This document shows, one piece after another, positions 16,230 to 23,818 of a stretch of DNA of 48,997 nucleotides. The notes below the pieces were generated by a model. That model saw nothing but the letters and a program-made list of their open reading frames with translations. It was not told where the DNA came from and ran no database searches. How positions within the stretch are numbered: the first letter of the stretch is position 1; every line of letters begins with the position of its first letter. Source of the stretch: Prevotella sp. UBA2742 (GTDB lineage Bacteria; Bacteroidota; Bacteroidia; Bacteroidales; Bacteroidaceae). The stretch is taken from positions 3,527-52,523 of the forward strand of contig DEJS01000008.1 in assembly GCA_002353485.1 (NCBI GenBank), given 5' to 3'. A program made the translations under genes and the position numbers.

Positions 16230-16320
16230 GGTCGGTAACTGAGGATTCCAGCATCTCGTCTTCTCTTCTTTTATATATTAAATAATGTTGCAAATGTACT
16301 GATATTCCGTGAAAAAGCAC

Positions 16321-16329
16321 TACCTTTGC
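16321..16329 (+). promoter_or_regulatory. Promoter -7 box of glyS
   Basis: TACCTTTGC lies 28 bp before the glyS start. Confidence 0.7.
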
Positions 16330-16357
16330 ACCCATAATTTCGAAATTATATAGTTTT

Positions 16358-17899
16358 ATGGCACAAGAAGATGTATTTAAGAAAATCGTAAGCCACTGCA
16401 AGGAGTACGGTTTCGTGTTCCCCTCGAGCGAGATTTACGATGGTTTAGGAGCCGTTTACGACTACGGACAGAACGGCGTAGAGTTGAAGAATAATATTAA
16501 GCAGTACTGGTGGAAGGCCATGACGATGCTCCATGAGAATATTGTGGGTATTGACTCGGCCATCTTCATGCACCCCACAATATGGAAGGCCAGCGGCCAC
16601 GTAGATGCCTTCAACGACCCTCTGATAGACAACCGCGACTCGAAGAAGCGCTATCGTGCCGATGTGCTCATTGAGGACCAGATAGCCAAGTATGACGAGA
16701 AGATTCAGAAAGAGGTGGAAAAGGCCCGCAAGCGTTTCGGCGACTCGTTTGACGAGGCGAAGTATATGGAGACCTCAGAGCGCGTGAAGGAGACGAAGGA
16801 GAAGCGCGACACGCTGCATGAGCGCTATGCGGCAGCCATGCAGGGTCCCGACTTGGAGGCGCTGAAGCAGATTATCCTTGACGAGGAGATAGTCGACCCC
16901 ATCAGCGGCACTAAGAACTGGACCGATGTGCGTCAGTTCAACCTGATGTTCTCCACGGAGATGGGTGCCAGTGCCGACGGCAGTATGAAGGTGTACCTGC
17001 GCCCGGAGACCGCACAGGGTATCTTCGTCAATTACCTGAACGTGCAGAAGACAGGCCGTATGAAGATTCCTTTCGGTATAGCCCAGATAGGTAAGGCATT
17101 CCGCAACGAGATAGTGGCCCGTCAGTTCATTTTCCGTATGCGTGAGTTCGAACAGATGGAGATGCAGTTCTTCGTGCAGCCCGGTACTGAGCTGGAGTGG
17201 TTCCCCAAGTGGAAGGAGACTCGCATGAAGTGGCACCTGGCTTTAGGCTTCGGCGCAGAGAACTACCGTTTCCACGACCACGACAAGCTGGCTCACTATG
17301 CCAATGCTGCTACCGACATCGAGTTCAAGATGCCGTTCGGCTTCAAGGAGGTGGAGGGTATCCACTCGCGTACCAACTTCGACCTGTCGCAGCATGAGAA
17401 GTACAGTGGCAAGAGCATCAAATACTTCGACCCACAGACCAACGAGAGCTACACGCCGTATGTCATCGAGACCTCGATAGGTGTCGACCGTATGTTCCTC
17501 AGCATTATGTGTCATGCTTTCGAGGAGGAGAAGCTTGAAAATGGCGAGACACGTACCGTACTGAAGCTGCCTGCCGCCCTGGCTCCTGTGAAGTGTGCTG
17601 TGATGCCGCTGGTGAAGAAGGACGGTCTGCCCGAGAAGGCCCGCGAGATTATTGACCAGCTGAAGTTCCACTTCAACTGCCAGTATGATGAGAAAGACTC
17701 TATCGGTAAGCGCTATCGTCGTCAGGACGCCATCGGTACCCCGTACTGCGTTACCGTCGACCACGACACGCTGCAGGATGGCTGTGTCACCCTGCGTTTC
17801 CGCGACACCATGCAGCAGGAGCGCGTGGCTATCAGCGAGCTGAATGGCATTATTGAGGATAAGGTTAGCATAGCAAGTCTTCTTAAGAAACTGCAATAA
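16358..17899 (+). CDS. glyS: Glycyl-tRNA synthetase, single-chain dimeric type
   Basis: A 513-residue class II aminoacyl-tRNA synthetase that charges tRNA-Gly. It is the eukaryote/archaea-like single-polypeptide form rather than the alpha2-beta2 bacterial form. Visible landmarks are SGHVDAFNDPL near residue 73, the class II motif 2 stretch GKAFRNEIVARQFIFRMREFEQ near 245, and motif 3 region YVIETSIGVDRMF near 370. The anticodon-binding domain starts near 410 (APVKCAVMPLVKK). The next gene starts directly after its stop codon. Confidence 0.96.
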   Translation: MAQEDVFKKIVSHCKEYGFVFPSSEIYDGLGAVYDYGQNGVELKNNIKQYWWKAMTMLHENIVGIDSAIFMHPTIWKASGHVDAFNDPLIDNRDSKKRYRADVLIEDQIAKYDEKIQKEVEKARKRFGDSFDEAKYMETSERVKETKEKRDTLHERYAAAMQGPDLEALKQIILDEEIVDPISGTKNWTDVRQFNLMFSTEMGASADGSMKVYLRPETAQGIFVNYLNVQKTGRMKIPFGIAQIGKAFRNEIVARQFIFRMREFEQMEMQFFVQPGTELEWFPKWKETRMKWHLALGFGAENYRFHDHDKLAHYANAATDIEFKMPFGFKEVEGIHSRTNFDLSQHEKYSGKSIKYFDPQTNESYTPYVIETSIGVDRMFLSIMCHAFEEEKLENGETRTVLKLPAALAPVKCAVMPLVKKDGLPEKAREIIDQLKFHFNCQYDEKDSIGKRYRRQDAIGTPYCVTVDHDTLQDGCVTLRFRDTMQQERVAISELNGIIEDKVSIASLLKKLQ

Positions 17900-18499
17900 A
17901 TGAAGTGGAAGCACTATATACTCGTAGCGCTCTCGCTGCTTGCCTTCAGCGCTTGCAGCGAGAGCAGCGGCGACGAGTTTGACCAAGAGGAGTGGCGTGT
18001 GGAGAACGAAGGCTACTTCGAACTACAGTATCAGCTGCATTCACAGGCTACTGCACAGCAATTCATCTTGCCAAACTGGTCTATGCCAGAGAACATAGAG
18101 TTAGAGAATGTGAAGCATACCAACTGCATTCTTGTAGACGTACTACAGGAAGGCATTGGTGGGAACAGCCCCTTGTATACAGACTCCGTTCTGGTGCATT
18201 ACAGCGGCAGGCTCATCCCTACGGACGATATGCCTAAAGGCTACGAGTTCGATCGTAGCTACCTCTATGAGTACGATGCCGATGTCGACGTCCCTGCCCG
18301 GCTCTCGGTGAAGAACCTGGTAGAAGGGTTCTCTACCGCCCTGCAGCACATGCATCGTGGTGACGTGTGGAGGGTTACCGTTCCCTGCCAGCTTGGCTAT
18401 GCGGCGCAGTCGCAGACCCTGATACCGCCTTACAGCACTTTGATATTCGAGATAGCACTTGTCGATTTCTGGCAGTTGCAGCAGGGCGACAGGATGTGA
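17900..18499 (+). CDS. FKBP-type peptidyl-prolyl isomerase, lipoprotein
   Basis: A 199-residue protein whose ATG follows the glyS TAA with no gap. Residues 1-18 plus Cys19 (LLAFSACS) form a lipoprotein signal, so it works in the envelope, speeding proline isomerisation in folding proteins. The FKBP domain occupies about 85-195: VLVHYSGRL, GYEFDRS, MHRGDVWRVTVPCQLGY and IPPYSTLIFEIALVDF are all recognisable. The linker 20-80 is acidic. Translation is probably coupled to glyS. Confidence 0.92.
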   Translation: MKWKHYILVALSLLAFSACSESSGDEFDQEEWRVENEGYFELQYQLHSQATAQQFILPNWSMPENIELENVKHTNCILVDVLQEGIGGNSPLYTDSVLVHYSGRLIPTDDMPKGYEFDRSYLYEYDADVDVPARLSVKNLVEGFSTALQHMHRGDVWRVTVPCQLGYAAQSQTLIPPYSTLIFEIALVDFWQLQQGDRM

Positions 18500-18509
18500 G
18501 CGAAGCTAT

Positions 18510-18537
18510 AAAGTGAAGGGTCAGCACTCTTCACTTT
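18510..18537. terminator. Bidirectional terminator built from GAAGAGT-type repeats
   Basis: AAAGTGAAG (18510-18518) pairs with CTTCACTTT (18529-18537) around a 10-nt loop, with a pyrimidine-rich run on the plus side. The two arms are inverted copies of the 7-bp repeat family. The stop codon of the EamA gene (18531-18533) lies within the right arm. Confidence 0.7.
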
Positions 18538-19445
18538 TCTTTTTCCAGGTCTCTTCTGGATTTCGACTTCGTCACCAGCCACACGCCACTGAATACGAGC
18601 ACCACTGCCAGGGCATGTGTCGGTTTCAGTATGCCAATGCCCATCAGTAGCGATGCGGCCACCGAGACGATGGGCTGCACATAGTTATATACTGAGACTA
18701 CCGTGGGTCGCAGTGTGCGCTGTCCTATCATGGTCAGTATATAGCAGAAGAATGTTCCGACGACAACGACATAGCCCACCTCCAGCCAAGTCAGTGCGGG
18801 AATAGGCCTGCTCACCACATCGGCCACGTGGCTGAAGGTGAACGGCAGCAGCATCAGCGTGGCCCACGAGAACATGTACTTGTTAATGGTGAACACATTA
18901 TAGCGCCGTATCAGTGGATTGAACAAGGACAGGTACAGCGCAAACGAGAACTGTGCGAAGAGGCACAGCAGGTCGCCGCGGATGTCGCCCACCTTGCCGT
19001 CGGCGTGAGCTGCCGAGGTCAGGATGAGCATCAGTGCTCCCGAGCAGCCCATCAGCACGCCCAGTGCTTTCTTGCCCGTGATGGGCTCCTTCAGTATTAG
19101 GGCGGCCAGCAGCATGGCGAAGATGGGCATCGAGGTAGTGACTATGGAGGCATTGATGGGCGACGTGATGCTCAGTCCCATGGTGTAGCAGCACTGGTTG
19201 CACACCAGTCCGAACAGTGCCGCCCCGATGAACATCAGCTTATCCTTACGTGGAACGTGCTCCTTCGGTGCCCACAGCGAGGCTATGAGGAACAGTACGC
19301 AGGCACCCACCACGCGGAACGTTACCATGGTGAGGCCGTCGAAGCCGTTCGTCATGGCGTCCTTGCCCACAGGGGCCATCAGTCCCCATCCGGCACAGGC
19401 GCCAAACATCGACAGGTGCGCTACGAGCGCTTTGTTTTCTTTCAT
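18531..19445 (-). CDS. EamA/DMT-family transporter
   Basis: A 304-residue inner-membrane protein with about ten hydrophobic helices arranged as two EamA halves (about 8-145 and 160-295), the usual drug/metabolite transporter layout. Small-residue and Pro motifs of the family are visible (GLVCNQCCYTMGL, TSPINASIVTTSMPIFAMLL, and in the second half YNYVQPIVSVAASLLMG). The substrate is unknown; members export amino acids or other metabolites. The tail is highly basic/acidic (KSRRDLEKEK). The start is 7 nt from its -7 box, so the leader is very short. It converges on the FKBP gene. Confidence 0.9.
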   Translation of the reverse strand: MKENKALVAHLSMFGACAGWGLMAPVGKDAMTNGFDGLTMVTFRVVGACVLFLIASLWAPKEHVPRKDKLMFIGAALFGLVCNQCCYTMGLSITSPINASIVTTSMPIFAMLLAALILKEPITGKKALGVLMGCSGALMLILTSAAHADGKVGDIRGDLLCLFAQFSFALYLSLFNPLIRRYNVFTINKYMFSWATLMLLPFTFSHVADVVSRPIPALTWLEVGYVVVVGTFFCYILTMIGQRTLRPTVVSVYNYVQPIVSVAASLLMGIGILKPTHALAVVLVFSGVWLVTKSKSRRDLEKEK

Positions 19446-19452
19446 AACGGCT

Positions 19453-19461
19453 GCAAAGGTA
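19453..19461 (-). promoter_or_regulatory. Promoter -7 box of the EamA transporter
   Basis: Minus-strand TACCTTTGC ends 7 nt before the start codon, predicting a transcript with almost no leader. Confidence 0.7.
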
Positions 19462-19493
19462 CGAAAAAAGTTTGTAATATCAGAAAAAAAGCG

Positions 19494-19502
19494 TATCTTT
19501 GC
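19494..19502 (+). promoter_or_regulatory. Promoter of the ATPase/DUF4435 pair
   Basis: The -7 box TATCTTTGC has TTTG at 19471-19474, 19 bp upstream, as a full Bacteroidota promoter. The start codon is 54 bp downstream. Confidence 0.75.
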
Positions 19503-19556
19503 AGTCGTAAAGTGTCAGGCTGAGAAAAGCGGCTGCAATCAATAACTCGCAAAACT

Positions 19557-20360
19557 ATGAAGTACGCAGACTATATTCGGCAGATAGAGATAGACGCTCT
19601 TTGGAGCGGCAAGAAGCACATTGTATGGGAGCTCGACCCGCATGTGAACATCCTTAGCGGCATCAACGGCGTGGGCAAGTCGACCATACTGAACAAGGTG
19701 TTCCGCAGCGTCAGCACCAATGGTGACCTGCAGAACCACCTGCTCAAGGGGGTGCACATTACGGCCGTTCCCGCGGATGCCACCCATGTGCGTTACGACA
19801 TCATCCGCTCGCTGGACTCGCCCATGCTTGACAACGAGACGCTGAACATGGTGGATGCGCGCATACGGTCGGCTCTGGACTTCCAGCTGTACCACCTGCA
19901 GCGTAAGTACCTGGACTATCAGGTGAACATAGGCAACCGCATCATCAGCGAGCTGCAGCAGGGCAACACTGAGGCTGCCCAGCAGCTGTCGGAGTCGAAG
20001 AAGCGCTTTCAGGACCTGGTGGACGACCTGTTCCAGGAGACCGGCAAGAAGATAGTGCGCACGGAGAACGAGATACGCTTCTCGCAGATTGGCGAGACGC
20101 TGGTGCCCTACCAGCTGTCGTCGGGTGAGAAGCAGATGCTGGCCATTCTGCTGACCGTCCTGGTGGAGGACCGGCAGCCCTACGTGCTCTTCATGGACGA
20201 GCCCGAGGTGTCGCTGCACATTGAGTGGCAGAAGCGGCTTATTGACCTCATTGTAGAGCTGAACCCCAACGTACAGATTATTCTCACTACCCATTCGCCT
20301 GCTGTCATTATGAACGGATGGATGGACAAGGTGACGGAGGTGAGCGACATTACGGTGTGA
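19557..20360 (+). CDS. Compact ABC/AAA-type ATPase, partner of the DUF4435 protein
   Basis: A 267-residue ATPase related to the AAA_21/ABC-like group that includes OLD, Gabija-type and PARIS AriA proteins. Walker A is GINGVGKST (35-43), the ABC-like signature LSSGEKQ starts at 187, Walker B is VLFMDEPE with Asp214-Glu215, and the switch His is His246 in TTHSP. Only about 145 residues separate Walker A from the signature, so the coiled-coil insert is short. It is followed 31 bp later by a DUF4435 gene. The pair could sense phage or DNA damage and control the TOPRIM partner; equally it may be a core gene pair of unknown role, since it sits among housekeeping genes. Confidence 0.88.
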   Translation: MKYADYIRQIEIDALWSGKKHIVWELDPHVNILSGINGVGKSTILNKVFRSVSTNGDLQNHLLKGVHITAVPADATHVRYDIIRSLDSPMLDNETLNMVDARIRSALDFQLYHLQRKYLDYQVNIGNRIISELQQGNTEAAQQLSESKKRFQDLVDDLFQETGKKIVRTENEIRFSQIGETLVPYQLSSGEKQMLAILLTVLVEDRQPYVLFMDEPEVSLHIEWQKRLIDLIVELNPNVQIILTTHSPAVIMNGWMDKVTEVSDITV

Positions 20361-20366
20361 GTTGGG

Positions 20367-20391
20367 AGTTGACAGTTGAGAGTTGACAGTT
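20367..20391. repeat. 7-bp tandem repeat (AGTTGAC family) at the ATPase/DUF4435 junction
   Basis: AGTTGACAGTTGAGAGTTGACAGTT-type copies fill the gap between the two genes and end at the base before the ATG at 20392, where a ribosome binding site would be expected. Confidence 0.85.
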
Positions 20392-21405
20392 ATGGGGGAT
20401 AGGCTGAGGGATAATCTGGATTCGCGCTATTTTGAGGCGGCTAATGCGTTGACCTCGAAGCAGGCACGGCGCAGGATAGTGGCCTACGTCGAGAGCTACG
20501 ACGACATCTACTTCTGGCGCACGGTGCTGTCGCGCTTTGAGAACAAGGACTACTATTTCGAGGTGATGCTGCCTTCGCACCAGAAGCTGGAGCGGGGTAA
20601 GAAATCGGTGCTGATGAACTTTATAGGCGACCACGTGGGTCCGGACATGATAGCCTGTGTGGATGCCGACTACGACTATATGATACAGGGTGCTACGCCC
20701 ATGTCGAAGCGCGTCATCAGCAGTCCTTACGTGTTTCATACCTACGCCTATGCCATTGAGAACATGCAGTGCTATGCCCCTTCGCTGCACGACACCTGTG
20801 TCGCGGTGACCCTGAACGACCACCGTATCTTTGACTTCGAGGACTACCTGCGCCAGTATAGTGAAGCCGTCTTTCCACTGTTTATATGGTCAGTATGGTT
20901 CTACAAGACGGGGCGTCACAACAAGTTCTCGTTGGCTGATTTCGGTCGCGTCATCGACCCGGGAGGCTTTAATGTGCAGGACCCCCAGCCCTCGCTCGAC
21001 CATCTGCGTCGGAAGGTAGGCGTGAAGGTACGTCAGCTACAGGCGGAGTACCCTGACAACAAAGAGGCGTACCTGAAGACCAAAGAAACCATACGGTCGT
21101 TGGGGGTGACGCCCCAGACTACTTACCTGTATATTCAGGGCCACCACTTGTTTGACAATGTCGTAGTCCCCATATTGAATAAGGTGTGTAACCGGCTTCG
21201 TCAGGAGCGACAGGACGAAATAGCGCGTACGGCTCGTCACCACATGCAGAAACGTAACGAAATGTCCTGCTACGAGCACTCGTTGCAGGACATTCGGCAG
21301 ACGCTGAAAAAGAATACGGGATACCAGCTGTCGCCGCTGTTCCAGCGTATTCAGCAGGACGTAGAAGCGTACCTTACGAAAGGACGTACGTCTCAAGGAA
21401 CTTGA
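20392..21405 (+). CDS. DUF4435 protein with TOPRIM-like nuclease residues
   Basis: A 337-residue protein. ATG 20392 is preferred over the TTG at 20383, which is part of a repeat. The N-terminal half has the TOPRIM pattern: Glu34 in AYVESYDDIYFW and the Asp-x-Asp pair Asp91/Asp93 in CVDADYDY. DUF4435 proteins act with ATPases as effectors, for example AriB of PARIS, which cleaves tRNA. The C-terminal half is helical (about 180-330). Its last 32 bp overlap the convergent end of manA. An immune role is inferred from domain pairing only; AriA proteins known to me are clearly longer than the 267-residue partner here. Confidence 0.82.
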   Translation: MGDRLRDNLDSRYFEAANALTSKQARRRIVAYVESYDDIYFWRTVLSRFENKDYYFEVMLPSHQKLERGKKSVLMNFIGDHVGPDMIACVDADYDYMIQGATPMSKRVISSPYVFHTYAYAIENMQCYAPSLHDTCVAVTLNDHRIFDFEDYLRQYSEAVFPLFIWSVWFYKTGRHNKFSLADFGRVIDPGGFNVQDPQPSLDHLRRKVGVKVRQLQAEYPDNKEAYLKTKETIRSLGVTPQTTYLYIQGHHLFDNVVVPILNKVCNRLRQERQDEIARTARHHMQKRNEMSCYEHSLQDIRQTLKKNTGYQLSPLFQRIQQDVEAYLTKGRTSQGT

Positions 21406-22273
21406 CGGTCCCCTCTACGCGGGCTTCTTTCGTCGTAGCCGGCAGCAGAATGGTTTCGCCCCCACGGAAGGAGACCTCCTCGCCGTCAACGGTGAGCGAG
21501 CCTTCACCCTTCAGCCCGATGAGAATGACGAAGGAGTCGAGCTCCGAGTAATCGATGGTCATGGGCTCGTTGAGGTCGTACACGGCGGTGTTGAAATAGG
21601 GGCATTCTACTAACAGCTGGCCCTCGTTCTTCTTTGGGGTGTATGCCTGTCGGTAGTCAGGCAGCACCTGGTAGTTAATGCTCTCTGCCGCCTCCCTGGT
21701 ATGTAGCTGTCGCAGGTTGCCGTCCTTGTCGCGACGGCCGTAGTCATAGATACGGTAGGTGACGTCAGAGGTCTGCTGTATCTCGGCCAGGTAGCAGCCG
21801 GCACCGATGGCATGGATGCGGCCGGCAGGGATGAAGAAGCAGTCGCCTTCTTTCACGGAATACTGTGCCAGGGCGTCGCAGATGGTGTCGCCCGCTACCA
21901 TTTGCTTATACTCTTCGGGCGTGATCTGCATCTTCAGACCGTTGTAGAGCTTGGCTGTGGGCTCGCTGTCCATGACATACCACATCTCTGTCTTGCCGCG
22001 AGGCTTGCCCTGACGGTGGGCTATCTCGTCGGTGGGGTGTACCTGGATGCTGAGGTCCTGATGGGCATCAATGAACTTGATAAGCAACGGGAACTCATTG
22101 CCAAAGCGCCGGTAGTTGGCCTCGCCGACCAGGTCGGCCTGCAGTCTCTTTACCAGGTCGTTAAGACTTTCACCGTTGCAAGTGGTCTCGCTGCCGGGGA
22201 CACCGCTGACTTGCCAGCTTTCTGTGCCCCAGATGAGGGTTTTTAAGAGGGGGGTGAATTTGAAGTAGTTCAT
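21374..22273 (-). CDS. manA: Mannose-6-phosphate isomerase, class I (zinc enzyme)
   Basis: A 299-residue cupin enzyme interconverting mannose-6-phosphate and fructose-6-phosphate, supplying GDP-mannose precursors. Zinc ligands are visible: Gln and His in IQVHPTDE, Glu in KTEMWYV and His in AGRIHAIGAG. The N terminus runs LKTLIWGTESWQVSGV; relatives usually have about 15-20 extra residues between the IWG and ESWE motifs, so a segment seems to be missing here. The Zn site is untouched. It is the last gene of the minus-strand group dxs-trkA-trkH-manA; its 3' end overlaps the DUF4435 gene by 32 bp. Confidence 0.9.
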   Translation of the reverse strand: MNYFKFTPLLKTLIWGTESWQVSGVPGSETTCNGESLNDLVKRLQADLVGEANYRRFGNEFPLLIKFIDAHQDLSIQVHPTDEIAHRQGKPRGKTEMWYVMDSEPTAKLYNGLKMQITPEEYKQMVAGDTICDALAQYSVKEGDCFFIPAGRIHAIGAGCYLAEIQQTSDVTYRIYDYGRRDKDGNLRQLHTREAAESINYQVLPDYRQAYTPKKNEGQLLVECPYFNTAVYDLNEPMTIDYSELDSFVILIGLKGEGSLTVDGEEVSFRGGETILLPATTKEARVEGTVKFLETYVLS

Positions 22274-22289
22274 TTTTTTTCTTTTTGGC

Positions 22290-22347
22290 GATATTTCGGT
22301 ATTTCGATATTCCGATATTTCGGTATTTCGGTATTTCGGTATTTCGA
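22290..22347. repeat. 8-bp tandem repeat (TATTTCGG family)
   Basis: Seven or so imperfect copies of TATTTCGG fill the gap between trkH and the manA start. Some copies read TATTCCGA or TATTTCGA. Confidence 0.85.
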
Positions 22348-22357
22348 GTTCTCGGGG

Positions 22358-23818
22358 TTAGTTGTCTTTCCAGAAGGCCCGGGTGAACAGGACCAGTACG
22401 GACATGATTTCCAGACGGCCTACCAGCATGAGGAAGGAACAGGTCCACTTGATGTAGTCGGGCAGTTCGCCCCACGACATGACGGGCCCTACCTCTGTGC
22501 TTAGCGATGCTCCTACGTTGCTGATGAGGCTGAGAGAGATGACAATGGAGTTGGTGGGGTCGATGCCCGATACTATCATGATGGTAGCTGTGGTCATTAC
22601 CATGAAGGTGAAGATGGCAAAGAAGGCCAGCAGGGTCGACAGCTTCTGCTGTGACACCGTCTGCCCGTTTATCTTTACTGGCAGTACTGCATTAGGGTGG
22701 AGGATACGGTTGAACTCATTGAGCAGCACTTTGAATACCATGACCAGCCTGATGCATTTGAATCCTCCCGTCGTTGAGCCAGAGCATGCCCCGATAAACA
22801 TAAGACAGCCCATGATTACCCATGTGACGTGTGGCCACATGGCGGCATCGTCGTTGAAGATTCCGGTGGTGGTTATATATGAGACAACGTGGAACAGGGC
22901 AGAGCGGAAGGCGCGTTCCATTCCGTAGCCGTTGCGTGTCATCAGCAGGTACATGATGAAGAGGGTGACACCAATGACAAGAATGAGGTACAGCTTGAAC
23001 TCGGAGCTCTTGAAGAGCGCGCCTACCTTGAACTTGAAGACGGCAAGGTAGAGCATGGTGAAATTGATGCCTGCCAGGAACATGAAGAGCACGGACACGT
23101 ATTCTATTGACGGGGAATTGAAATATGTCGTGGCGTCGTTGTGTGTGGAGAATCCTCCGGTGGCAGTCGTCGTCATTGCGTAGTTGATGCTGTCGAACCA
23201 GTCCATGTCGCAAAGGTAAAAGGACAGCACGCAGCTGATGGTCAGTCCAAGATAGATGGTCCATATCCACTTGGCCATAGTAGACAGACGCGGATGCATC
23301 TTGGAGCGCATCGGTCCGGTGGCTTCTGCCGCAAAGACCTTCACACTGCCGTTGCCCACCATAGACGGCAGAATGGCAATGGTGAAGAAGACGATTCCCA
23401 AACCACCTATCCACTGTGTCTGCGTACGCCAATAGAGTATGCCGTGAGGCAGCCACTCAACGCTGTCGAGAATGGTAGCCCCTGTCGTCGTGAAGCCCGA
23501 CATGGTTTCAAAGAAAGCATCTGTGACACTGGGAATGTAGCCACCGATGAGGAAGGGCATCATGCCGAAGAAGGTAAAGACCACCCAGGTAGCTGTCACC
23601 AGCAGGTAGCTGTCGCGGCGGCTTAGGTTGTTGGTAGCGTTTCGGCCCAGATATTTGAATATGAATCCTGCGGTGACAGTGAAGATTGTGGAGATGAGGA
23701 AGGCCATCATGTCGTCCTCGCCATAGTACAGCGAGATGGCGACACATAGCCCCAGCATTGTTCCCAGTAGGAAGAGCAGGGAGCCTATAATCTTGTAGAC
23801 CAGTGGGAAGTTTACCAT
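22358..23818 (-). CDS. trkH: TrkH-family potassium uptake channel protein
   Basis: A 486-residue inner-membrane protein that forms the potassium path of the Trk system. It shows the four repeated membrane-pore-membrane units; the first pore is visible as SGFTTTGATIL near 92 and later ones as TTATGGFSTHND and GSTTGGFKCIR, each with the selectivity Gly. The ATG lies inside the last codons of trkA (7-bp overlap), so the two subunits are translationally coupled. Length is normal for the family. Confidence 0.94.
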   Translation of the reverse strand: MVNFPLVYKIIGSLLFLLGTMLGLCVAISLYYGEDDMMAFLISTIFTVTAGFIFKYLGRNATNNLSRRDSYLLVTATWVVFTFFGMMPFLIGGYIPSVTDAFFETMSGFTTTGATILDSVEWLPHGILYWRTQTQWIGGLGIVFFTIAILPSMVGNGSVKVFAAEATGPMRSKMHPRLSTMAKWIWTIYLGLTISCVLSFYLCDMDWFDSINYAMTTTATGGFSTHNDATTYFNSPSIEYVSVLFMFLAGINFTMLYLAVFKFKVGALFKSSEFKLYLILVIGVTLFIMYLLMTRNGYGMERAFRSALFHVVSYITTTGIFNDDAAMWPHVTWVIMGCLMFIGACSGSTTGGFKCIRLVMVFKVLLNEFNRILHPNAVLPVKINGQTVSQQKLSTLLAFFAIFTFMVMTTATIMIVSGIDPTNSIVISLSLISNVGASLSTEVGPVMSWGELPDYIKWTCSFLMLVGRLEIMSVLVLFTRAFWKDN

